A stretch of 64,000 nucleotides of DNA from Nissolia schottii (Eukaryota > Streptophyta > Magnoliopsida > Fabales > Fabaceae), in contig QANU01029832.1 in assembly GCA_003254905.1 (NCBI GenBank), forward strand, positions 533,577 to 597,576, written 5' to 3'. The number at the start of each line of letters is the position of its first letter. Position 1 is the first letter of the stretch. The notes beneath the pieces were generated by a model, which searched no databases, was not told the DNA's origin, and worked only from the letters and a program-made list of their open reading frames with translations. Shown piece by piece: positions 23,400-33,134 of the stretch. A program made the translations under genes and the position numbers.

Positions 23400-25350
23400 A
23401 TACAAAAGTAAATTACAATCCTGATCTGCGTTTACCCATTACCAAATTATTAGGACAATATAAATGTGTTAACTCCATTATTTTGTCTCTCATTCACACA
23501 AGGAAGCTAGGCAGGGATTACTAAGTCTACATATTTTATGGACACGTGTGAATAGGTGGGTTGTAATGCGAACAAAGCTTGACCCGAATAGGGAAGGGAA
23601 AAGGAAATGAGGATAAGAAAAAGAAAATTGAAATAGTTGGATTTGGATTATTTAAAACGGAGGTGGTTATAAATTGAGAAAGTAAAAGTTTATTAAAAAT
23701 GCCTTTTTGAATATTAAACATTGTGTAGACACCTAAAGATTATTTACCCTTCCATCACTTTAGTCACAATGCATTATGTTTATCTAAAAGTGAAATAACA
23801 TATCACTTTTTTTACTTTACAATCACGCTCCAATAATCTTTATTCGAAATAGATAATAATATTATGTAAATACTTTTTTCATATCAACTATACAAATTAA
23901 ACTTTGACATTTAGAAAAATAATTAACAAAATAAAACATTAATATTGTACAATGACAACATCTTTTAATTAAAATTTACTGTGGTTGTTAGATAAAATAG
24001 AATGATATAATCTATTTATTCATTTGAAGATTCATGATTATGTCATACTATTCTAACAGCCAAATTATGGTAAAGTTTTGGATCTTCTGGCCCTTTTTTT
24101 TTTTTAAAAGAATAAACTTTTAATATAATCACAAGGATAAGTTACACGTGGAAAGTTCTTTATATAAAATTGATAAATGCTATTTATACACATAAAAAAA
24201 ATAGTCATTTAATAGTCTCTTGATAGATAAATAAATATTATAAAACAAAAAAATAAATATTATACAACAGAAAAATAAACATTGTCACCGAACGTTTTTA
24301 CGTGTTCGTGTATGCATAAGTTTAATGTTACTACAAAATAACAGCAAAATAAATATTATCACTGAACATTTATGTGTACCTGTGCACACATGCGTTTAAT
24401 ATTATTCGTTTTATGTATTTAATAATATTTATTTAATATTTATTTTTCTATTATGTAATGTTTATTTTTCTGTTAAATAGTTATCAAGTAACTATTTTTT
24501 AAGGGTAAAAACAGCGGGGTTGCATAAAATTTTCTCCTAATTATATTCTGTGTTTGATGATAGAGCCCCTTTGCTACGCACCATAATATAATCCTTTTCA
24601 TTTTGTCGATCCCTACCACGGTCCTGCTACGCACATGTATAGAGACTTGTCGTATTATGCGTACATATCCATATTTTGAAAGATACTAGTTTTCTAACTT
24701 CCACGATGGGCACGAGTTTGACCAAAATGGGAGTAAGTAAAAACACTGAAAAAAGAAGCAGTGGACTTGGCTAATACATCTTGCTTCTTAATTACACGGC
24801 AGGTGTGGCTGCAATGACCCAGCCACAGGTTTTGAATTGTCAATCTTGTGCGTCTTGAGTAGATGTCTGATTTTGACTCTGGGAGGACTCGGTCTCACAA
24901 TTGCTCTTGTTCACAACTTATTTTAGGTTTTATAAACTCGTCGGAATTAATCAGCGAAAATGATTTCCGGGATTTACCGATTAATGACTTTAATTATTAT
25001 TATTATTTTTTTTCTCATTGTTGAACGAGGATTCAATGTAAGGATGTTAGAAGAAGAATCAATTAAGCACGGAAATGACTAATTGATTTTTACCGTTTCT
25101 CATGTCGATGGTGGGGCTGTTCCACATTAGTTTCATCCCGGGCCGTAGCACTGCTGATGTGAGAGTTTTGAGAGAAGAGTGAAGTGCCATTTGTTGCTGA
25201 AATTGTGTATTCTCTTTCTAATGAATTATACATCATACATTGAGGTACATGTTGGGATACCTAACTACCCTCTAATTGTGGTACGCGTGTGTTGAGCTAG
25301 ATTAGTTACAGTAGTCTGTAACTAATCCTAATTAACAATTTGTTATACGC
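23400..25350. other. Intergenic DNA with probable AT-rich MITE
   Basis: No gene is seen. Between about 24195 and 24510, the left sequence aaaaaatagtcattt and the reverse complement of the right sequence aaaaaatagttacttgat suggest an AT-rich foldback element. The ends and the target duplication are unclear. Confidence 0.35.
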
Positions 25351-25354
25351 TCTA

Positions 25355-26025
25355 TGGTGACTCCCTTGTAGTTGATAATGTGATTATTACTCAGGAGATT
25401 ATCCATCGTATCCATACTTCTAAACGGATGCGAGTTAATGTTGTTTTTAAAAATTGATCTCCATACAACATACGGTAGAATTGATCAGGGATTCTTGGAG
25501 AGTATTTTACATGAATTTGTGTTTCCCTTGCCCATTATAAACTTGATTATGTTCGGTGTGACATTTTCTAATCTCTCTGCGGTTCGGAATGACAACCGGT
25601 AGGAGAGTTTCAAACCTAATAGAGGACTTCAGTAGGGAGATCCTATTTCACCTTACCTTTTTGTGCTATGTATGAAAAAATAATTTCTATGATGATTTTG
25701 GACAGGGTTGATCATGGCATTTGGAAACCAGTGTCTGTGAGTAGGTATGGCTTGGGAATTTTCCATCTTTTCTTTGTAGATGATATTCTATTGTTTTTTT
25801 TGAAGCCAAAGCATCTCAACTTAGCGTGATCATGGATGTATTATTAGACTTTGTGGCTATTTTTAGCCTTAAGATAAATCTTGATAAATCTGTGGCTATG
25901 GTATCTAAGAATGTGGGAAGACTAAAGAAGGAGAAATTTGCTAGTGTCACTCTTATTCTAATCTCTTTTTAGTTGGGAAAATATCTTAGCTTCCCACTTT
26001 TGCAAGGTAGAGTGAAGAAAGAAGA
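25355..26025 (+). pseudogene. LINE (L1-type) reverse transcriptase fragment
   Basis: Frame-shifted pieces on the plus strand match plant L1 reverse transcriptase: VVDNVIITQEIIHRIH, then GDPISPYLFVLCM, then FVDDILLF (the catalytic A/VDD box) and a following K-I/N-L-D-K-S segment. Stops interrupt every frame. The sequence ends where the gypsy LTR-associated sequence starts near 26030, so the LINE was probably truncated by that insertion. Confidence 0.7.
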
Positions 26026-26064
26026 TTAGAAGGGGGTAAGCTGACACTTACGAGACAGTATCAA

Positions 26065-26084
26065 GGTCCCCACAGACGGCGCCA
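26065..26084 (-). other. Retrotransposon primer binding site
   Basis: The minus strand reads TGGCGCCGTCTGTGGGGACC immediately after the LTR end. This is the well-known primer-binding-site start of many plant gypsy elements, and it shows that the LTR to its right is a 5' LTR in minus orientation. Confidence 0.75.
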
Positions 26085-26085
26085 A

Positions 26086-26740
26086 TGTTCGCAAGTAATT
26101 CGTAAAGGGTACGAGGTTACCTGAACGAGTGAGGACGGCGCCTTGACGGAAACTCAAAGGCTGGGGGCGAAAGCTCCGAGTAGGTTCGGGGGCTTGGACG
26201 AAAGCTCCGAGCGGGTTCAGAGGCTTGGACGAAAGCTCCAAGCGGGTTCCTCTCGGAGAGAGTGGGCGGCGGGGTGTACCTGCAAAGGCACTCCGACACT
26301 CAAGTAAGCACAAGGGTTAGGAGAATTCTCTAAGAGGGGAATGAGAGGTACCTCATGACCTGAGGGGTCGTATGCTTTTATAGATGAGCTTAGAGTGCAA
26401 AGATAGAGGTAAGATAGAGATAAAGTGAGGACGGTTTGCCTATCCGCTCCTCGGTTTATCTTTTCCCGCTTATCCAGGAGTTGGTTGCGGACTGGGGAGG
26501 AGAGAATGCCGCTACCTCCTCTTGGCCTTGTTGGGCCACACCGGGTTTGGAGTCTTTAGGCTTACGGCCTTCTCCTCCGCTAAGTGCCATGAGGCTCCCT
26601 CTCTTTGGGCCGATTTGACCAGGTGGGGAGGGTCTCTTCTGCTCCTTAGTGGGTTGGGCCCTTCGGGTCTTTAGAGAATGTGAGTTCCTCTCCCTCTTAA
26701 AGGGTAAGAGCTCTTGGACCCCAGTTTTTAGCCTGTAACA
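26086..26740 (-). mobile_element. Gypsy LTR, copy 1 (5' LTR, minus strand)
   Basis: The minus strand starts TGTTACAGGC at 26740 and ends AACA at 26086, one base before the primer binding site. It shares several stretches with the sequence at 49302-49839, among them the region around the primer site, cgccttgacg, cttttatagatgag and gaattact. The internal element beyond the primer site is replaced by a LINE fragment after about 35 bases. Three near-copies of a cgaaagctccgagcgggttc unit lie at about 26170-26250. No partner LTR is present. Confidence 0.7.
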
Positions 26741-26990
26741 AGTTTTACATCTTATCTGTCATTTACGTTAATAGAGAACAATTTTTGCAAACAGAGAGCA
26801 ATTCTAAATTGAACAACGATCAATCAATCTCAAAGATCAAATCACAATCATGCTCAACAATTTCAATTCGCAGAAACGTCATTAGAAATTCCATTCACTT
26901 AAATTCTTAGTACCAAAATTTTAGGTTCAGACTAATTGAAAAAATAATTAATGTAAAATTATAAATTCACAATCTTCCTCTAATACCAAT
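26741..26990 (-). mobile_element. Copia leader and primer binding site
   Basis: Directly left of the copia LTR the minus strand reads ATTGGTATTAGAG, close to the TGGTATCAGAGC primer site that plant copia elements use with initiator tRNA-Met. The following 240 bases are untranslated leader-like DNA. The rest of the element is gone, cut by the gypsy LTR. Confidence 0.5.
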
Positions 26991-27438
26991 TGTTAGAGTA
27001 ATTTTCACATTCCTTAAAATTACTACAACTATTAAGAATCTTATGTTTTATGATTCTCATACATTAGGAATCGAAACTTACTTGAATCTTTGTTCTTTTG
27101 ATTTATGTAATATGTCTTTCCTTTCTTTCAGTGTTCTTTCCTGTCCATGCAATGTCTGCTTTTTCCCTTCTCTTCCTTTCTCTTTTCTTTCCTCTTTGAT
27201 AGTTAAGAAGAACACCATCAGACTTCTTGTCTTGTTGTAGAAAATTTTTTTTCCTTATATCCAACAAGAACCACCTTTTAAAAAAGGAGAGAGAGGAGTT
27301 CTTTTTAAATTCCAAAAGTAATCCAAATTTTATTCATATTTTAGGATAACCACTATCACAGTAATCCCCTTTGATTAGAGTTAGTCTATAAGTTACATGA
27401 GCCACTATAAATTATTATTAAATTAAAATAATCTAACA
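26991..27438 (-). mobile_element. Copia LTR (minus strand, 448 bp)
   Basis: The minus strand begins TGTTAGATTATTTTA at 27438 and ends ACTCTAACA at 26991. The TGTTAGA/TCTAACA ends are inverted repeats, as expected for an LTR, and a copia-type primer site follows at once. No other LTR of this copy was found. Confidence 0.55.
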
Positions 27439-27439
27439 T

Positions 27440-27960
27440 GTGGGAGTATAATTTTGGTCATTTGCAAACTGATTACTTGAATGCAAATAAGACTTAGCAC
27501 GATTAATAATATTGCCCATCTTATTCAAATCACTAGAGTAACAAAACATGTAGAGTCAATAACCTCTTACAGAAAAGAACTCTCATCCCGTCGATTATTA
27601 TGGTTACTAAAATTACATACCACAAGGAACAGATTCAAATTCCCGTTCTTCAAGCAACAAGACATGCCATAATCCACCAGAACCGTGGGAAAAAAGATTC
27701 CTTTCAAACAATTGAGAAATTCTTAGCTAGCATAATTTATCACATTAATTTTTTAGGTGCTCAAATCATTATTTAACATGTATAAAAGGTACTTTCAAGG
27801 ATAAGCACACTTCTACTATAGTCCCCACGACCTTGTGCATGTCAAATAACAATTTTGATGCCAATAATTAACCATGCCTAACTAAAAATTACTCTCGAAC
27901 AATAAGCACATATGAGAGCTAGGTCTTCAAAGTTCAAACTCAAATTAGGTAATTCACAAG
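27440..27960. other. Intergenic DNA, no gene seen
   Basis: No coding signal was recognised. The right part probably includes the 3' UTR of the small minus-strand gene that ends at 27966. Confidence 0.5.
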
Positions 27961-27965
27961 TTGCT

Positions 27966-28672
27966 TCATTTCTTGGGGTAAGTTTGATGGTCAGGACCAA
28001 CGTCACGGGAGCCCGTGTTAATGTAAGGCCCTCGGAAATTTGCTTGTGGCGGCAGTGGCTTTGTTGGGTCAATGACAGGCTTCTTTGATGACCTATCCAA
28101 CACAAAATCTACAATTAAATAACAACTTCAACCGAAAAAGCAAAAGGAAGAAAGAAAAAAAAAACATCTGAGTAGCTAGTAAGAGTGTCTTAGCTTTATA
28201 CTTCCTCTGTCCACTTACGTCACTTTTGATTTTGAATACAATAGTATCAAGATACTATCAAGATACATTAATTAAAGGATGTGTTTGAAAATCAAGTGTC
28301 TTACATAAGTGTAAGGAGGGAATAACATGCAAATGAGGGTTTGGTGTTACAGAAAAGTAAATCCTTTCTCTTTTCCACTTGTATTTTCAAATCATGATTT
28401 GAGATTAAAAATCATATTGAAATGCAACGCAATATGTAATTCTCCAAACAAATTCAAGTAAAATGAAATTAAGTTATGCAATGTTTGAGGGGTGCAAACT
28501 GAAATTCAAACATATTGTAAGCATACAAATGGAACATAAGAGTTGCTGTGATGTGAATAAAAGAGAAAATTCAAATTCACTTGACTTACGCCATGTAGAA
28601 GGGAAATGCCAAGCCAGCAGAAGCAAAAGCAACAAGTCCTGCAGCAACAATTAGATTGTGTGCACGTGACAT
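27966..28672 (-). CDS. Small plant membrane protein, 69 residues, two exons
   Basis: Coding exons are 28590-28672 and 27966-28092 on the minus strand, joined by a GT-AG intron of 497 bases. The phase fits: 83 plus 127 bases make 70 codons including the stop. The protein starts MSRAHNLIVAAGLVAF, has one hydrophobic helix (about residues 7-26), and continues with a conserved-looking tail rich in Pro and Gly (PLPPQANFRGPYINTGSRD) ending TYPKK. From memory, short proteins of this form occur widely in plants. I cannot name the function. A mitochondrial membrane role would suit the small N-terminal anchor and the promoter, but that is inference. A probable 5' UTR exon ends at 29443 with a GT donor, leaving a 756-base leader intron that ends at the acceptor near 28687. 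Each reading frame piece is too short to stand out alone; the splice joins reveal the gene. Confidence 0.8.
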
Positions 28673-28896
28673 GGCCCCAAAAGCAACTGTTTATATACTG
28701 TAAATAATTAGCATTTTAATTTTTGTGTACTGAAGCTATTTAGCTTCTCCTTTTCATTTTCTAATCACTTCACATAGCCAAAACAGAGAAATCCCAACAG
28801 CAGCAGAAGCCGCGAGGCATCAGATTTAAGTCCCAATCACCAACAATACTATTTTTCTTGCAAAGTCCCTTCACACAAACACACATTTTTTGCTGC

Positions 28897-28903
28897 TATA
28901 AAT
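28897..28903 (+). promoter_or_regulatory. TATA-box-like TATAAAT upstream of small ORF
   Basis: A TATAAAT motif lies 82 bases before the ATG at 28985, which is a plausible core promoter distance for a short plant leader. No expression evidence is available. Confidence 0.35.
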
Positions 28904-28984
28904 TCCTCTTACACCTTCACCTAGCTACACCAATATAACACTTTCACTTGCACTCTTGTTTGTCCAAACTCTTGTTTGGCTTGA

Positions 28985-29143
28985 ATGACCAAAGCATCAC
29001 AAGAAATGAAGGTCAAACATTCAATTCTACTTCTTGTTGCCCTCACACAACTCTTTGTGATCCTAAGTTTACCTGCTTCCTACAAGGACTTTTGGGATGA
29101 CTCTTCAAATTCAATAACCTTGCCTTATAGCCATTTTGCATAA
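28985..29143 (+). CDS. Candidate small secreted peptide ORF, 52 residues
   Basis: The ATG at 28985 opens 52 codons ending in TAA. Residues about 10-30 (HSILLLVALTQLFVILSLP) form a clear signal-peptide-like hydrophobic core, followed by a short polar tail with an aromatic-acidic patch (YKDFWDD). A TATA-like motif sits 82 bases upstream. I do not recognise a peptide family such as CLE, CEP, IDA or RGF. The ORF lies inside the predicted leader intron of the minus-strand small gene, on the opposite strand. It may be a genuine short gene, the first exon of a lost gene, or chance. Confidence 0.35.
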   Translation: MTKASQEMKVKHSILLLVALTQLFVILSLPASYKDFWDDSSNSITLPYSHFA

Positions 29144-29442
29144 GCCAACAAAGAGTGATGCAGTGTTAGCAGCAGAACAATAACAAAGACCACTCACTCC
29201 CTCTCTAATACAAGTGCTGCAGGGTTAGCAGCAGAACAACGAGACAGAATAAAAATACAACGAGAGAGAAAAGAAGAGAGGAGAGTGAAATCAGAAAAAG
29301 GCAAAAAATGTAATGCAGCCCAAATCAGAGAAACACAGAGGGTTGCAGTATACAAAACATGCAACAAGAAAACTCACCAAAAAAAATCACGAGAAACTAA
29401 AAGGGGGAAAGAGGTAATCACAGAACGGAAATCAAAACGCAC

Positions 29443-29640
29443 CTGATTGGAGCGAAACGCGAGCTCGCCGAGACGGAGGGAAAGCAGCGTCAAGCAACAG
29501 GGTCGTGACGCGACGGCGACGGCGACGGCGACGGCCGAGATGCGTTCAGAGATGGTGGCGCACGCTTGTGAGTTGCGAGCGACAGAGATCAGAAAGTTGC
29601 GGGTTTTGTTGATTTTAGGAGAATCGTGAGTGAGAGATCA
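29443..29640 (-). other. Probable 5' UTR exon of the 69-residue protein gene
   Basis: The minus strand from about 29640 is C/T-rich, lacks a sustained reading frame joined to the protein, and ends CAATCAG followed by GTGCG, a good donor. It contains four gccgtc units (29515-29535). Together with the acceptor at 28687 this gives a leader intron, a common arrangement in plant housekeeping genes. The exact transcription start is unknown. Confidence 0.45.
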
Positions 29641-29680
29641 GAGATGCAGAATGAGAGAAGGTTGTGCATTTGGGCACCCA

Positions 29681-29783
29681 AGCCCAACGTGAACAGGATT
29701 TTAAGAGGGCTGGGGCTTCTGAAGCCCATGACAAATATGGAGCAGGACGGGCTGATAATTATACGGGCCTAAACTAATGGGCC
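29681..29783 (-). promoter_or_regulatory. Cluster of site II (TGGGCC/T) promoter elements
   Basis: TGGGCT occurs on the minus strand at 29681-29686 and 29723-29728, and TGGGCC on the plus strand at 29778-29783, all within 100 bases upstream of the proposed leader exon. Site II motifs are established elements of plant promoters for mitochondrial respiratory and ribosomal protein genes. Their clustering supports a broadly expressed minus-strand gene here. Confidence 0.45.
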
Positions 29784-29799
29784 TCCAGACTGCGCTCTA

Positions 29800-31900
29800 A
29801 ATTAGCGCTGTTTTCTCAGTTGTGAATTCTTCTCCTCTTTCCGTGCCCTTTGCCTTCACAAATTGCAGCAGCAAAGCCCAAAACCTTCCCAAAATCCCAG
29901 GATTCCCTTAGCCCTGGAAACAGGACCCCTCTCTTCTCTGCTTTCACTATGACTCTCAATCTCGTCTTCCTCATCTCCGTGATCTCTAGGCTGTGCGAAG
30001 CCACCTCCACTGATCTGTTATGTGACCCTTCCTTACTTCCGCCAATCCACCATGCATCTTCTTTTTCCAAGACGGACCACTTGAGGCCGCCTCTGCCACC
30101 CCGAACCCCACCATCGGAATCTTGAACGGATACACTGCGATGACCATTACTCATACTGATCTTCGAATGCATTTAGAAAGGTACGAGACTATTTTATTTA
30201 TTTAAGCATAAAGATGAGCATGACTTATGTGTAATATTGCATGAAATCCTAGGAAGAAAGACTTCAGCTCGGTTATTATGTTTTAAGAATGTTTTTAAAC
30301 AAGTTATATCTAGGATAGAATTGTAAGTTAGCGACATGTTATGTTAATCCTTTATATCATTGTAGTCAGAATCAAGACTAACTATCAAGAATCTAGGGAC
30401 TCCAATAGAGTAGACTACCATCAGGCTATTGGGGTCTCGATGTTTGGATAGTGCGTTGAACTAATGAGAAATCTATGAACTCAGATAAAGTATCTCAACT
30501 ATCGAGGCCTAAGTACTTGGGTTGTGCATTAAAGCTAGACCTTAATGTTCGAAATTCGTTTGTCTAGATATCTTTCTTGGTTCAATGATTATGTTTCAAA
30601 AAAGATTATGTTGTATTATAAGTATTATTATGCATGTTTTAACGTATGATATATATATTATGTAATGCATTGAATGTACCATGCTTATGAATTGTTCCAT
30701 GTGGTCGTGAACTCGCTCACTGAGATGATGGCTCATGTCTGCATCTATTGTTTTCAGTTGCAGAAAAACAATAAGGATACAATTCTTCTCATTTAGTAGT
30801 CAGCAATGTTCCTTTGGTGAGTTTCACGTTGCCGTGGAGTTATTCTTAGTTTCAGCTATTTAGTCAATTTATTTTTAGATTAGATAGTAGGGTGCTCTAG
30901 TAAACTACAGGCAAGGTGTTACTTATTTTCAATTATTTAATGTCATTTTAATTATGATTTTATGTAGGGATTTTATGAGGCATATATTTAGTTTATTTAT
31001 GAAGTTTAGTTTATTTTAAAGAGATTTTCCTATAATTTGTTATAAAACGACATGCATTTTCATGATTAGTATGTTAAGAGGCTTTTCTAAGGAACTAATA
31101 TCTTTCCTGTTGTGAGGATTTATGGGGTTGTCTCATGTTCCGTGAGTGGCAAAAAAGTTGATGCAACCATCCCAATGTCATGGGTTCATGAATGTTGACA
31201 AAAAGTGATATTACATTCCCATTATTCCTCCACTGCAGCATGATCCATTGCTTCTCCCATAATCTCGCTGCCCTTTGTTTCCATTCATTCTCCCTCCTGA
31301 ATCTCTCCTATCGTTCTATCTCTCTCTACACTCTCCACTCCCTTTCTCTCATATTTCATCCAATTCTATGTTTCTAAGTTTTGATTACTCCTTAAACTTC
31401 CCTTCTCCCAACTCACCCAGCAATGCTAGGTCTTCTCTTTCATTAAGTCAGCCAGAGCCAGTCGTGTTTCAAGAAGCAATTAGCGCCATCCCTATGGCTA
31501 TTCCGTTCAGCCACTTGTCCCGATAACCAATCGCTTCCACAGAGCCTCGGTCTCCACCACTAGGTTTGCCCCATCACAGAAATTGATTTCCTGCTCTATT
31601 TCTTCCTCCACTAATCTAACCAGTTCTTGATTGCACGAATAACAAGATCCCTCTATGTTGACTCACCAATGCTGAAGGTTGGAAATAGTTGGCAAGATAT
31701 CCCAGCATAGCTTCCAGGTCAAAATTCTTGTCTTTGGATGTGCTTTGATTCTTCGAACCATCTTCCATAAATCCTTTTGTTTATGAAATTCATTGAAATT
31801 GATTATATCCAAGGTCGTTCTCTACAATTTTATGTTGTAGTGTTGTGTTCCATGTTAGTTAAAAAGAATCATCTCTATGAAAATTACTGAAATGAATAGA
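29800..31900. other. Intergenic DNA, no confirmed gene
   Basis: Opposing ORFs at 29816-30172 (minus) and 29850-30125 (plus) overlap each other and show no family signature. The stretch at 30180-31190 is AT-rich with some LTR-like character around 30700-30850, but no boundaries could be set. The part beyond 31200 may belong to the LINE whose clear remains begin near 31980. Confidence 0.4.
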
Positions 31901-31979
31901 TAAGACTGCCTCCGCCTATTCCTGTGAAAAATTAGCCTCAGTTATCTCCCTGTTCCACCCCCCCCCCTAAATTCTCAAT

Positions 31980-32655
31980 CATTAATCCCCATAGTTAGAT
32001 CTAGGTTATTGAACTCTGTAATTTCTGCTATGAAATTCCCTTGAATTGGAATCCAAGGATCATTCCAAATATTAATATTATTCTCATTGCCCACTCTGTA
32101 GCACAATCCCAATTGCAGTGTATACTATCCTGCGCAGATACTTCTCCAAGTGTAAGATAGGTTAGCCCCCACTAGAGCCCCAAAAAAATACTATCCGCAA
32201 AGTACTTTGCTTTAAGAGTAGACCAAAAACCAGAGAATTGGTGAGAGAAATAATTCTCCAACCTTGTTTAACTAGCATCACTAAATTAAAAGAATTGAGA
32301 TCCCTAAAGCCCATTCCCTTGTAACCTCTACGCCAACACAAATTGTCCCAAGAGACCCAATCACACACACCAAAACTTTGCCATCATTTGATTCAATTCA
32401 TTGGCCAAAGCCGTCGGGTTCTGAAAATATCTCATAGTGTAGGTAGGAATAACGTGCCACCACCTTTATAAGAATCTCCTTACCTCCCCTAGATAGGGTC
32501 TTCTTCCATCCTTGCACCCATTTCCAAATCCTTTCCCTGAGAGGTTGGAAAGATTGATTCTTGGACCGTCCAACCATTGTTGGAAGTCTCAAATTCTTCT
32601 CCTTTAAAGTGACCTGCTGTATGTTGCATGCCTCCGGCAATTGGATTCTCAAAGT
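31980..32655 (-). pseudogene. LINE (L1-type) 3' reverse transcriptase region
   Basis: Minus-strand pieces match the region after the catalytic box of plant L1 reverse transcriptase: LPTMVGRSKNQSF, RIWKWVQGWKKTLS and GGKEILIKVVA, then WDNLCWRRGYKGMGFRDL, and further on NDPWIPIQ. Frameshifts and stops separate the pieces. It lies about 450 bases downstream of the NFXL2 stop codon and in the same orientation. Confidence 0.7.
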
Positions 32656-32659
32656 ATCC

Positions 32660-33112
32660 CCACATTTGGGCTAAACATGATGGAGGATTTATCCAAGTTA
32701 AATTGAATTGATGGTTAAACTCCGTGCTAAATTAAAATTATACTTGAATTCTGGCGGGAAAAATAAATGAACGGGATATCATAAGCAAACTTAATACAGG
32801 AACTTTCGTGACAATATTGTAAAAGTTTCATCAATAAATTTGAGTTTACACGTATATTCCAGGTTGTTGCAGTGTTATCTCTAGGTAACAAATATTGGAC
32901 ATGCAAATTGATTGAAAGTTGAAACCACAAAAATGACACTCGTGCCCAATAGGTCTATTCGGTGATTATTTCCTTGTCTGTAGAAAAAAGAATGCCGGGG
33001 CTTGATGCACAATATATCCTCATAGATAGGGGGGAAAAACCAAAGTAACCAAACCAATAAATAATCATCTGATGCGCTGATGTCTTACCAAAGTAACCAA
33101 ACCAATAAATAA
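32660..33112. other. NFXL2 downstream region
   Basis: No gene is seen. This stretch should hold the NFXL2 3' UTR. Its right end includes the first unit of a 48-bp tandem duplication that continues into the coding region. Confidence 0.5.
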
Positions 33113-33134
33113 TCATCTGATGCGATGATGTCTT
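33039..33134. repeat. 48-bp tandem duplication across the NFXL2 stop codon
   Basis: Units 33039-33086 and 33087-33134 are identical except for one base (gatgcgctga versus gatgcgatga). The unit contains the last codons and the TGA stop of NFXL2, so the copy proximal to the gene carries the functional stop (33113-33115) and the distal copy places a duplicate tail in the 3' UTR. Confidence 0.95.

Noticed and set aside
29816..30172. Opposing ORFs of 118 and 91 codons
   Set aside because: They overlap on opposite strands, show low-complexity Ser/Pro or Gly/Arg content, and have no recognisable family or splice context.
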